From positions 1 through 7,597 of the forward strand of contig DQTU01000108.1 in assembly GCA_015662615.1 (NCBI GenBank): a stretch of 7,597 bases of DNA, read 5' to 3'. The notes under the pieces are model-generated. The model was given only the letters and a program-made list of their open reading frames with translations, searched no databases and was not told the origin of the DNA. Of this stretch, positions 1 to 5,206 are shown in pieces. This DNA comes from Campylobacterales bacterium (GTDB taxonomy: Bacteria > Campylobacterota > Campylobacteria > Campylobacterales > QNZT01). Positions within the stretch are counted from its first letter, which is position 1. The number at the start of each line of letters is the position of its first letter. The translations under genes were made by a program, and so were the position numbers.

Positions 1-570
1 TCGCTCAACTATCTTTTCGATGGAGTCTATCAAATCATCACTAAGTGAGGAGTGTTGAAGATGGTGATCCATTTGGGCTTTGAAAGTATCACTACTTACT
101 ATTTTTGTAACTGCTGATTTTAGTTTTATACTAAATGGGTCTCGTAAGGCTTCTAAGGCTGATTCTCCACCGAACATATTTAGCATGTTGCCAAACTGTG
201 ACTCCATGACTGTTTTACTTAGAGCGTCAAATGCGGGGGAAAAATCAGCACTCTGTACAAGTGGGGCTAAGTCTAGTTTTTGCTCCTCTTTTGCAAAGAA
301 GTTGTTAAGTTGCTCACGGGTAAAAAACTGTTTCATCATTAAATCTTTGATAGCTCTTTTAAACTCTTCAAATTTTAACTCTATCACTCCAGAGCCATAA
401 AGCAATGGTACTTTTTCAAACAGCATGTGGATTGCAAGATAGTTTGTCAAAGCCCCTGAAAGTGCAAAAAGCCCAGTATAAAGAACATAGTGAGATATGC
501 TTTGAGGAGCGATAAATGAGAGAAGGATTATGAGTGCAGAGACTGCATTTGTGATTAGTGATTTATTCAT
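1..570 (-). CDS. DUF445-family membrane protein (N-terminal 190 residues, cut by window edge)
   Basis: An open leftward frame runs from the ATG at 570 to the window edge without a stop; the C-terminus lies outside. Residues about 6-21 and 27-51 are hydrophobic and likely membrane-spanning. The second helix contains GALTNYLAIHMLFEKVP, followed by LLYGSGVIELK. This matches the DUF445 (YheB/YjiN-like) signature of a G-A-x-T-N-x-L-A-I-x-M-L-F helix followed by a short loop and a G-x-I strand. The rest is a charged, mostly helical region (residues 60-190), as in that family. The biochemical function of DUF445 proteins is not established; they are inner-membrane proteins. The start is the only ATG before the hydrophobic segment. 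It has no Shine-Dalgarno sequence (ACCCTC precedes it) and lies inside an inverted repeat shared with the divergent tapT-like gene. The family call is from recognised motifs, not a search. Confidence 0.8.
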   Translation of the reverse strand, partial: MNKSLITNAVSALIILLSFIAPQSISHYVLYTGLFALSGALTNYLAIHMLFEKVPLLYGSGVIELKFEEFKRAIKDLMMKQFFTREQLNNFFAKEEQKLDLAPLVQSADFSPAFDALSKTVMESQFGNMLNMFGGESALEALRDPFSIKLKSAVTKIVSSDTFKAQMDHHLQHSSLSDDLIDSIEKIVER

Positions 571-576
571 GAGGGT

Positions 577-582
577 ATTTTA
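577..582 (-). promoter_or_regulatory. Candidate -10 box (TAAAAT on minus strand) for the DUF445 gene, leaderless spacing
   Basis: This is the mirror image of the rightward box. On the minus strand TAAAAT is followed by ACCCTC and the ATG at 570, so a transcript starting six to seven bases downstream would begin at the start codon. The 36-base gap between the two genes leaves no room for two independent conventional promoters, so they must overlap or lie in each other's coding sequence. Confidence 0.42.
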
Positions 583-594
583 TAGAATTTAGAT

Positions 595-600
595 TAAAAT
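595..600 (+). promoter_or_regulatory. Candidate -10 box (TAAAAT) for the tapT-like operon, leaderless spacing
   Basis: TAAAAT is followed by six bases (ACCCTC) and then the ATG at 607. The expected transcription start therefore falls on the A of the start codon. No ribosome binding site is present upstream, which fits leaderless translation. I see no convincing -35 box; promoters of this group often rely on the -10 element and upstream T-rich periodicity. Inference from spacing only. Confidence 0.45.
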
Positions 601-606
601 ACCCTC

Positions 607-1242
607 ATGAATTACCGCCAAATGTGTTATACTTGTAACCGACCCAAAAGCTCATGCCTATGCCATGACATTAAACCTATAGAGACAAATACTAAGTTTG
701 TTATCCTTATGCATCCCAAAGAGTTTAAATATATCAAAAATAACACAGGTCGATTAACACATAGTTCACTCAAAAATTCAGACCTTTTTGTGGGTGTGGA
801 TTTTTCAAAGCATAATAGAGTCAACCTGCTCTTAACTGACCCAAAAAACTACTGTACAATACTTTTTCCCTCACATGACAGCATCTGTATAAATGAAGAA
901 AAACTTGAATTAAACGATAAGCAATTAGTAGTTTTTATCATAGATGCCACATGGGACAGTGCAAAGCCCATGCTTCGACAAAGTAAAAACCTACACCAGT
1001 TGCCTAAAATATCATTTACCCATACTAAAACATCTGCTTATAAATTTAAAAAACAACCTTTTGCTGAAGCACTCTCTACCATGGAGTCAACTTTGTGTCT
1101 GTTGGAGATATTGCAAAAACAGGGGTTGGAGGCTATTTGTGATAAAGATTTAGAGAAATTTTTGAATCCTTTTGAAAAGATGGTAAAATTTCAGATGGAG
1201 TTTGTAAGCTCTAAGCCACGATATAGGAAGAGTGATGGCTGA
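607..1242 (+). CDS. tapT: DTW-domain tRNA-uridine aminocarboxypropyltransferase
   Basis: The protein has 211 residues. The N-terminus carries a four-cysteine zinc-type cluster (C7, C10, C17, C19 in CYTCNRPKSSCLC). MHPKE (35-39) and NTGRL (46-50) follow, then the signature D-x-T-W at 113-116 (IDATWDSAKPML) and a conserved TMES stretch around 158-161. This is the layout of the DTW family; E. coli TapT (YfiP) uses S-adenosylmethionine to put the 3-amino-3-carboxypropyl group on U47 of tRNA. Length is close to the E. coli protein. The enzyme would act on cytosolic tRNA. The ATG at 607 has no Shine-Dalgarno and sits in the inverted repeat; no better in-frame start precedes the cysteine cluster. 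It is the first gene of a rightward operon, and its last 8 bases overlap the alkC-like gene. Family certain; the exact tRNA position modified is inferred. Confidence 0.88.
   Translation: MNYRQMCYTCNRPKSSCLCHDIKPIETNTKFVILMHPKEFKYIKNNTGRLTHSSLKNSDLFVGVDFSKHNRVNLLLTDPKNYCTILFPSHDSICINEEKLELNDKQLVVFIIDATWDSAKPMLRQSKNLHQLPKISFTHTKTSAYKFKKQPFAEALSTMESTLCLLEILQKQGLEAICDKDLEKFLNPFEKMVKFQMEFVSSKPRYRKSDG
1225..1230 (+). promoter_or_regulatory. Ribosome binding site AGGAAG deciding the alkC-like start
   Basis: AGGAAG lies four bases before the ATG at 1235 but only one base before the in-frame GTG at 1232, so ATG 1235 is the better start. The site is inside the end of the tapT-like gene, which supports translational coupling. 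Confidence 0.6.
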
Positions 1243-2137
1243 AAAATTTTCACTTAAAGATGAACTATTTAATTCTGAAAAAGTAGCTAAAATCGCATCT
1301 GAAATAAAAGAAGTTTATGCAGAGTTTGAACAAGAAAAGTTTGAAAAAGAAGTTGTAGAAAAGTTTCCCCAACTTGAACTAAAAAATCGTATTTTTCATA
1401 TACGAGACATGTTAGCAAAGTATCTGCCTGCTGATTTTAAAGAAGCGACAAATATACTCCTAAAAGCTTTACCACCTGAACTTGATACAACAAAAACAGA
1501 TGATGATTTTGGAGATTTTATCTACTCTCCTTATAGTGAATTTATAACAGTGTTTGGTTGCACAAAAGAGTATTTAATATTTTCACTAGATGCATTGGGA
1601 GAGATTACAAAACGGTTTTCTGTTGAGTTTGCAATACGGGATTTTATAAATGAGTTTCCAAAAGAGAGTTATGCTAAGTTGCATAAATGGTCATTCTCAA
1701 AAAATTATCATCAAAGAAGAGTTGCATCGGAAGGACTTCGTCTTGTACTGCCTTGGGCTAAAAAGATAAATATCGACTATCACGATAATTTACCAATTCT
1801 TGAAAACCTTTATCATGACAATGCTCGTTTTGTAACTCGCTCAGTTGCAAATCATCTCAATGATATTTCTAAAAAAGATGCAACTTTGGTTCTTGATACT
1901 TTAAAAAAGTGGAAGAACTCACAAAAACAAGATGCAAAAGAGATGGAGTTTATCATAAATCATGCTCTGCGAACACTTGTTAAAAATGGGCATGAACAGA
2001 CTCTAATTTTTTTAGGGTATCGTCCAAATCCAGCTATCAAAATTCAAAAATTTAAACTCACTTGCGATGATGTTAAGATAGGTTATAGATGCACAAAAAG
2101 AGGAGGGTTTGATAGTAGATTATATCATTCATTTTAG
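1235..2137 (+). CDS. alkC: AlkC-like DNA alkylation repair glycosylase, HEAT-like catalytic part, frameshifted at the C-terminus
   Basis: The frame gives 300 residues. Residues 1-280 read as an all-helical HEAT-like AlkC/AlkD protein. Family-like stretches include RDMLAKYLPADFKEA (53-67), a SPYSEFITVFG segment, FIN..PKESYAKLHKWS, RRVASEGLRLVLPWA, then DNARFVTRSVANHLNDI, HALRTLVKNGHEQTLIFLGY and KLTCDDVKIG. AlkC-type enzymes remove alkylated bases such as 3-methyladenine without flipping the base, starting base-excision repair. After G283 (codon 2081-2083) homology stops. The last 17 residues are out of frame and end at TAG 2135, while the Ig-like C-terminal domain continues in the frame one base further on. 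The helical part is intact, so residual activity is possible if this truncated protein folds. It overlaps tapT by 8 bp and is co-transcribed with it. Family assignment is confident; AlkC rather than AlkD rests on the C-terminal Ig-like sequence. Confidence 0.82.
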   Translation: MAEKFSLKDELFNSEKVAKIASEIKEVYAEFEQEKFEKEVVEKFPQLELKNRIFHIRDMLAKYLPADFKEATNILLKALPPELDTTKTDDDFGDFIYSPYSEFITVFGCTKEYLIFSLDALGEITKRFSVEFAIRDFINEFPKESYAKLHKWSFSKNYHQRRVASEGLRLVLPWAKKINIDYHDNLPILENLYHDNARFVTRSVANHLNDISKKDATLVLDTLKKWKNSQKQDAKEMEFIINHALRTLVKNGHEQTLIFLGYRPNPAIKIQKFKLTCDDVKIGYRCTKRGGFDSRLYHSF

Positions 2138-2342
2138 AACCAAAGCTGGAAAGTTTAGTCCAAAAGTGCATAAGATAAAAAAGCTAACTCTTAACAAGGA
2201 TGAAAGAGTAAAACTTTCAAAAAAACACCATTTTAAGGCAAACATGACAACAAGAAAGCTCTACGAGGGAGCGCATAAAATAGAACTTCAAATCAATGGA
2301 AAAGTGTATGAACATTCTACATTTCAACTAAAGGAGATATAA
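2082..2342 (+). pseudogene. Detached C-terminal Ig-like domain of the AlkC-like gene
   Basis: Read in the frame beginning at 2082, the sequence gives VIDAQKEEGLIVDYIIHF, then KAGKFSPKVHKIKKLTL, DERVKLSKKHHF, TTRKLYEGAHKIELQINGKVYEH and a stop at 2340-2342. This pattern (VDY.IHF...GK.SPKV.K, TTR..Y.G.H..E.Q.NGK) is the typical end of AlkC proteins that carry an Ig-like domain. It is one base out of step with the preceding HEAT-like part. In-frame upstream TAG (2079-2081) blocks any earlier extension. Normal family members have roughly eight or nine more residues between KIG and this stretch, so an out-of-frame deletion of about 23 or 26 bases near 2081-2084 explains the break better than a single-base change. 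A TTG at 2109 is a poor independent start, because AGGAGG (2101-2106) is only two bases away. Probably not expressed as its own protein. Confidence 0.75.
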
Positions 2343-2343
2343 A

Positions 2344-2781
2344 ATGAAAGTAATAAATTTAGATAAAAAAATAATACATGGCATAAGAATCAGAACAACA
2401 AATACAAATGAGATGAATCCTAAAACTGCAAAGATAGGGGCTTTATGGCAAAAGTTTGATAAACAAGTTATAGTTGATTATCAGAGTGGGGAAAAAGTTT
2501 ATGGAGTTTATTATGATTATGAATCAGATGCAAATGGTGAGTATTCGGTTTTGGCAGGGTACGATGGAGAGGATGAAAATCTTGAAGAAGTAACGATAGT
2601 GAGTGGGAAATATTTACGATTTGTTGCAAGTGGAGAGATACCACAAGTTGTAATTGAGACTTGGGGAAAGATTTGGGAATATTTTTCTGATGAGACTTCA
2701 GAATTTAAAAGAGCATATAAGACGGATTTTGAGTATTATAAAAGTGGCAATGATATAGAGATTTTTATATCTATACGATAG
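2344..2781 (+). CDS. GyrI-like / effector-binding domain protein
   Basis: A single-domain protein of 145 residues with no DNA-binding part. It shows the SHS2/GyrI-like (AraC effector-binding, Cass2-like) pattern: ALWQKF (33-38), VYGVYYDYESDANGEYSVLAG (52-72), a GKYLRF strand (88-93), VVIETWGKIWEYF (102-114) and RAYKTDFEYY (123-132), ending in a DIEIFISI strand. Known relatives include E. coli SbmC/GyrI, which shields gyrase from microcin B17, and single-domain GyrI-like hydrolases that open the cyclopropane of the DNA alkylators yatakemycin and CC-1065. AAGGAG at 2331-2336, seven bases before the ATG, is a strong ribosome binding site overlapping the end of the alkC remnant; the stop-to-start gap is one base. 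Position next to an alkylation-repair glycosylase suggests detoxification or protection. Domain family is clear; the ligand or substrate is not. Confidence 0.78.
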   Translation: MKVINLDKKIIHGIRIRTTNTNEMNPKTAKIGALWQKFDKQVIVDYQSGEKVYGVYYDYESDANGEYSVLAGYDGEDENLEEVTIVSGKYLRFVASGEIPQVVIETWGKIWEYFSDETSEFKRAYKTDFEYYKSGNDIEIFISIR

Positions 2782-2801
2782 ACTTCGCATAAAGGACAAA
2801 A

Positions 2802-3281
2802 ATGAATTTTACAGACCTTTCTGAGAAGAATAGAAAACAACTACATGAAGAGATTTTATCTCATGCCCAAAACATAGGTGGGAAAAATGCTTTTCTTCAG
2901 ATGATTGAAGATATACGAGAAAATGGGGCAGGGTTACTATCAGAAAAATCAACTGCATTTCGTTTTGATGGTGGAAATATATCTTGGAGTAAATCAATCT
3001 ATAAAGATACCTTAGCACTACTTTTTGAGGCAGTAAAAGTTGATGGAGATATGTTTGATGGGTTAAAGCCTAAAAAGCAAAAATCCACTCTAAATATGCT
3101 AAAAACTTTAAAACCAGTAATCATAAGAGTCAAGCCAAAAAATATGAAAGATGGAGAGGGCTTTACGCTTTCTATCGTGGAGACAGACTTAAAAGATAAT
3201 GCGACTATATCGTTGATGTTTAAAATTATCTTTTTCTATCCGATAGGTTTTGCAAAAGAAGCATTGGCTTATGACCAGTAG
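2802..3281 (+). CDS. Hypothetical protein, 159 residues
   Basis: I do not recognise this family. The protein is charged and probably soluble, with a helical N-terminus (LSEKNRKQLHEEILSHAQNIGG, about 6-27), a GGNISWSKSIYKDTLALLFEAV stretch in the middle, and a Lys-rich segment (LKPKKQKSTLNMLKTLKPVIIRVKPKN). The C-terminal 25 residues are hydrophobic (ISLMFKIIFFYPIGFAKEALAY) and could pack on a partner or membrane, but they are short for a confident transmembrane helix. AAAGGA at 2791-2796, five bases before the ATG, supports the start. It lies 20 bases after the GyrI-like gene and overlaps the pentapeptide gene by 11 bases, so it belongs to the same transcript and may be translationally coupled. 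No signal peptide. Function unknown. Confidence 0.75.
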   Translation: MNFTDLSEKNRKQLHEEILSHAQNIGGKNAFLQMIEDIRENGAGLLSEKSTAFRFDGGNISWSKSIYKDTLALLFEAVKVDGDMFDGLKPKKQKSTLNMLKTLKPVIIRVKPKNMKDGEGFTLSIVETDLKDNATISLMFKIIFFYPIGFAKEALAYDQ

Positions 3282-3861
3282 TGAAACTGATTTTTTTGCA
3301 GAAGAGTTTGAAAACCTTGACCTATCTTCACAGGAGATAGTGGGTAAAGATTTTGATGATTGTAGTTTTGAAGATTGTAACTTTAGTCATGTTTTATTTA
3401 AACAGTGTAGGTTTGTAGGGTGCAGTTTTAAACATTGTAATCTTAGTCTTATGCGTGTACTTGATAGTCAGTTTTCAGATGTTTTATTTGAAGATTGTAA
3501 GATTATTGGTGTTGATTGGACAAAAGCTTTATGGGATTCTCTTACGATTCGTCCGATGAAGTTTTATAGATGTGTATTAAATGATTCCTCTTTTTGGGGA
3601 CTTAAGCTAGATGAGATGCATATGAAAGAGTGTGAAGCAAAAGAGGTTGATTTTAGGGAATCAAATTTACAAAAAGCTGATTTTTGTGCTACAAATTTTG
3701 GAAAAGCACTTTTTAGAAACACTAACCTAAGCGAGGTAAACTTTGCTGATGCTCGTAATTTTGATATCGATATCAAACAAAATGAACTAAAAGGGGCAAA
3801 GTTTAGTCGTTATGATGCAGTCAGGCTTCTTAGTGGGCTGGGGATTGAATTGGTGGATTAA
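3271..3861 (+). CDS. Pentapeptide-repeat protein
   Basis: The protein has 196 residues. From about residue 27 it follows the A(D/N)LXX pentapeptide rhythm with central Phe/Leu: DFDDCSFEDCNFSHVLFKQC (27-46), then RFVGCSFKHCNL and QFSDVLFEDC. A break around 82-98 is followed by a second run, VDFRESNLQKADFCATNFGK (126-145) through ALFRNTNLSEVNFADAR. It closes with KFSRYDAVRLLSGLGIELVD, a helical cap. Such proteins fold as a right-handed quadrilateral beta-helix. Qnr, MfpA and McbG use this fold to mimic DNA and protect gyrase, but many family members have unknown roles. ATG 3271 is preferred over an upstream TTG (3250) because AAAAGAAG (3254-3261) sits nine bases before it. Last gene of the operon; its stop TAA (3859-3861) overlaps the stop of the convergent ABM gene. 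Fold confident, target inferred. Confidence 0.85.
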   Translation: MTSSETDFFAEEFENLDLSSQEIVGKDFDDCSFEDCNFSHVLFKQCRFVGCSFKHCNLSLMRVLDSQFSDVLFEDCKIIGVDWTKALWDSLTIRPMKFYRCVLNDSSFWGLKLDEMHMKECEAKEVDFRESNLQKADFCATNFGKALFRNTNLSEVNFADARNFDIDIKQNELKGAKFSRYDAVRLLSGLGIELVD

Positions 3862-4145
3862 CCAAGCACCTCTAAATCATCACTATATTTATCATCGCAA
3901 TATTGCTCATAACTTGATTTATATATCTTATAGTGCGCTGAAGTTTTATGACCATCGAGAGCTTTTTCATCTCTCCAAGTCTCTGCTGCCATGAACTTTT
4001 TTCTATTATCTTTTAACTGAAAAATATCGTAAAACAGACAACCATCTTCTGCTTTTGATGGCGCTACCATGGCTGTTAGCAACTCTTTCATTTTATCTTC
4101 ACATCCCTCTTTTGCTATAAATGTAACTCTTTTTGTGATTGTCAT
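3858..4145 (-). CDS. Small ABM-fold protein (putative quinol monooxygenase type)
   Basis: From ATG 4145 the product has 95 residues: a ferredoxin-like dimeric alpha/beta-barrel subunit. It shows TKRVTFIAKEG (first strand), DKMKELLTAMVAPSKAEDGCLFYDI (helix plus the E-x-G-C-x-x-Y motif), KKFMAAETWRDEKALDGH with E56-x-W58 and H66, then SAHYKIY. This is the YgiN/antibiotic-biosynthesis-monooxygenase pattern, with enzymes acting on quinones or other small aromatics and many uncharacterised members. An in-frame ATG at 4175 would add ten residues (VIYNKKRQE), but AAAGG (4152-4156 on the minus strand) lies six bases upstream of 4145 and a TAATAT box (4166-4171) overlaps the longer version, so 4145 is preferred. 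It stands alone, convergent with the pentapeptide gene; the two stops share TTAA at 3858-3861. Fold confident, substrate unknown. Confidence 0.8.
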   Translation of the reverse strand: MTITKRVTFIAKEGCEDKMKELLTAMVAPSKAEDGCLFYDIFQLKDNRKKFMAAETWRDEKALDGHKTSAHYKIYKSSYEQYCDDKYSDDLEVLG

Positions 4146-4191
4146 CTCTTGCCTTTTTTTGTTGTATATTACCATGTTTTAGCCGATAAAT

Positions 4192-4282
4192 TCTACCACT
4201 TTATCAAAATCCAACCTTAACTGAGTGTTCCCTTACAAGCTTGGGGTGCTGATGTTGGGGCTCAGATGGGTGAAGTGGTAGA
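4192..4282. repeat. Separated 10-bp inverted repeat (tctaccactt / aagtggtaga)
   Basis: The arms are 4192-4201 and 4273-4282, exact reverse complements 71 bases apart. Each arm places aagtggtaga upstream of one of the divergent genes, read in that gene's direction. This could be a pair of binding sites for a shared regulator or chance in AT-rich DNA. Weak. Confidence 0.3.
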
Positions 4283-4305
4283 GTGCTTAATAATTAGGAT
4301 AAAAT

Positions 4306-4334
4306 TTGTCTTATTTACAAAATCACGATATAAT
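4306..4334 (+). promoter_or_regulatory. Sigma-70 promoter TTGTCT-17 bp-TATAAT
   Basis: The -35 box TTGTCT at 4306-4311 is separated by exactly 17 bases from a consensus TATAAT at 4329-4334. Transcription would start near 4341, and the ATG of the downstream gene is at 4344, giving a leader of about zero to three bases. This is the clearest promoter in the window. Confidence 0.7.
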
Positions 4335-4343
4335 TACACTATT

Positions 4344-5198
4344 ATGAAACAAATTATTGAAACATATAAAAACAACAGAGATGTTGTGGAACACTTTATA
4401 ACTAGATCAATGAGTCATTTAAATTTGAAAAAATTGGATGAAAAAAGTTCTAAAAGGGCTTTTGTTGCCACAACATGTGTCAAAATGATTTATGGTGTTG
4501 ATACGGAATATACACTAAATACTCCCTATTATCACAAAAATAAAATCGATGGCTCCAAGATAGGTTTAACAAAATCGCACTATTTTGAGAGGGTCTCTTT
4601 TAATATCGATGGAACTTACCTAAGTAACCCTTATATCAATGCTAGTGATGGTACAGCTGGAATCACCTATGCCATAAAAGTAGATGATGGCTTTATTGTT
4701 GTGGATATGAATTTGTTGTGTGTACTTCAACAACTAAAATTAGTTGGAAATGACAAATTTATGTCGGTGCTTAATAAATGTGTTTATGGCTTTATGGGTT
4801 TTTCACTTTTGTTGTTTTCACTCTTTTTAGGACTGTATGCACTCTATATCTTTTTTCAATCTCTGATGTCTTTTGAAAGCTTTAAACTTGATTCTACATT
4901 TCAAGCTATTATCGCACTTACCCTTGGTCTTGCTATTTACGATTTGGCTAAAACAATTTTAGAGCATGAGATATTTTTTAAAACCGTTGCAATTGATGAT
5001 AGTGATAGCAATGAGATGTTAAGTAAATTTCTAAAATCAATCATCATCGCTTTGTCGATAGAGTCGCTCATGGTAGTTTTTAAAATCGCACTAAATGACC
5101 ATACAGAGCTTATCCATGCACTCTTTTTGATTATAGGTGTTTCTATGATGATTTATGTGCTTGGAAAGTTTAACCATATGAGTAGTATAAAAAATTAG
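4344..5198 (+). CDS. PDC-sensor protein with four C-terminal transmembrane helices
   Basis: From ATG 4344 the product has 284 residues. Residues about 1-140 form a soluble domain containing a PDC/Cache-like half: KIGLTKSHYFERVSF (72-86), then DGTYLSNPYINASDGTAG (89-106), ITYAIKVDDGFIVVDMNL (107-124), the S-x-P-Y-I-x-x-x-x-G and V-x-D-x-x-L features of sensor PDC domains. Four hydrophobic helices follow at about 147-172, 184-206 (with ALTLGLAIYDLAKTILEHE), 230-250 and 256-275. Usual Cache proteins have a transmembrane helix before the sensor; here there is none and no signal peptide, so the sensor is probably cytoplasmic. I recall similar proteins in Sulfurimonas-like genomes, of unknown function. 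Longer in-frame starts (from 4266) read through the promoter and are rejected. No Shine-Dalgarno precedes ATG 4344, which fits a leaderless mRNA. It is followed after 8 bases by the 219-residue gene. Confidence 0.78.
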   Translation: MKQIIETYKNNRDVVEHFITRSMSHLNLKKLDEKSSKRAFVATTCVKMIYGVDTEYTLNTPYYHKNKIDGSKIGLTKSHYFERVSFNIDGTYLSNPYINASDGTAGITYAIKVDDGFIVVDMNLLCVLQQLKLVGNDKFMSVLNKCVYGFMGFSLLLFSLFLGLYALYIFFQSLMSFESFKLDSTFQAIIALTLGLAIYDLAKTILEHEIFFKTVAIDDSDSNEMLSKFLKSIIIALSIESLMVVFKIALNDHTELIHALFLIIGVSMMIYVLGKFNHMSSIKN

Positions 5199-5206
5199 GT
5201 GGATTT

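Larger units (their letters stand above)
565..612. repeat. Perfect 18-bp inverted repeat spanning both divergent start codons
   Basis: The left arm 565-582 (attcatgagggtatttta) is the exact reverse complement of the right arm 595-612 (taaaataccctcatgaat), separated by a 12-base loop. The start codon of the leftward gene (570-568) lies in the left arm and that of the rightward gene (607-609) in the right arm, so both genes begin with an identical 5' context, TAAAATACCCTCATGAAT. Each arm also holds a TAAAAT box. It may be a symmetric divergent promoter, an operator for a dimeric regulator, or an RNA hairpin occluding a start codon. The repeat is directly visible; its role is inferred. Confidence 0.9.
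4146..4343. other. Divergent intergenic region
   Basis: About 200 bases lie between the ABM gene and the PDC-sensor gene. They hold the ABM ribosome binding site and possible -10 box (TAATAT, 4166-4171, minus strand), a 10-bp inverted repeat pair, and the promoter at 4306-4334. The block 4230-4282 is noticeably richer in G than its surroundings (cttggggtgctgatgttggg) and I cannot assign it to a gene or RNA. Confidence 0.5.

Noticed and set aside
80..400. Rightward open frame of 106 codons
   Set aside because: It is the antisense shadow of the DUF445 gene, whose product has recognisable motifs.
2101..2111. Programmed +1 frameshift site: AGGAGG immediately before TTT G, resembling the prfB arrangement
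   Set aside because: The spacer is one base rather than three and there is no in-frame stop at the slip site. Family-like residues (DAQKEEG) are already in the downstream frame from about 2088, so the frame change lies before this site.
2109..2342. Independent small gene starting at TTG 2109
   Set aside because: The product is the tail of an AlkC Ig-like domain cut mid-domain, and the ribosome binding site is only two bases from the TTG.
3866..3876. Match of gcacctctaaa to the putative insertion-sequence tip at 7507-7517
   Set aside because: The shared word is only 11 bases and lies in the coding end of the ABM gene; flanks do not match, so it is taken as chance.
4255..4290. tRNA-like stretch (gctcagatgggtgaagtggt and following bases)
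   Set aside because: It resembles a tRNA D-arm, but no anticodon arm, T-arm or acceptor pairing can be found around it.
4266..4343. N-terminal extension of the PDC-sensor protein
   Set aside because: It runs through the -35 and -10 boxes and gives residues unlike the rest of the protein.
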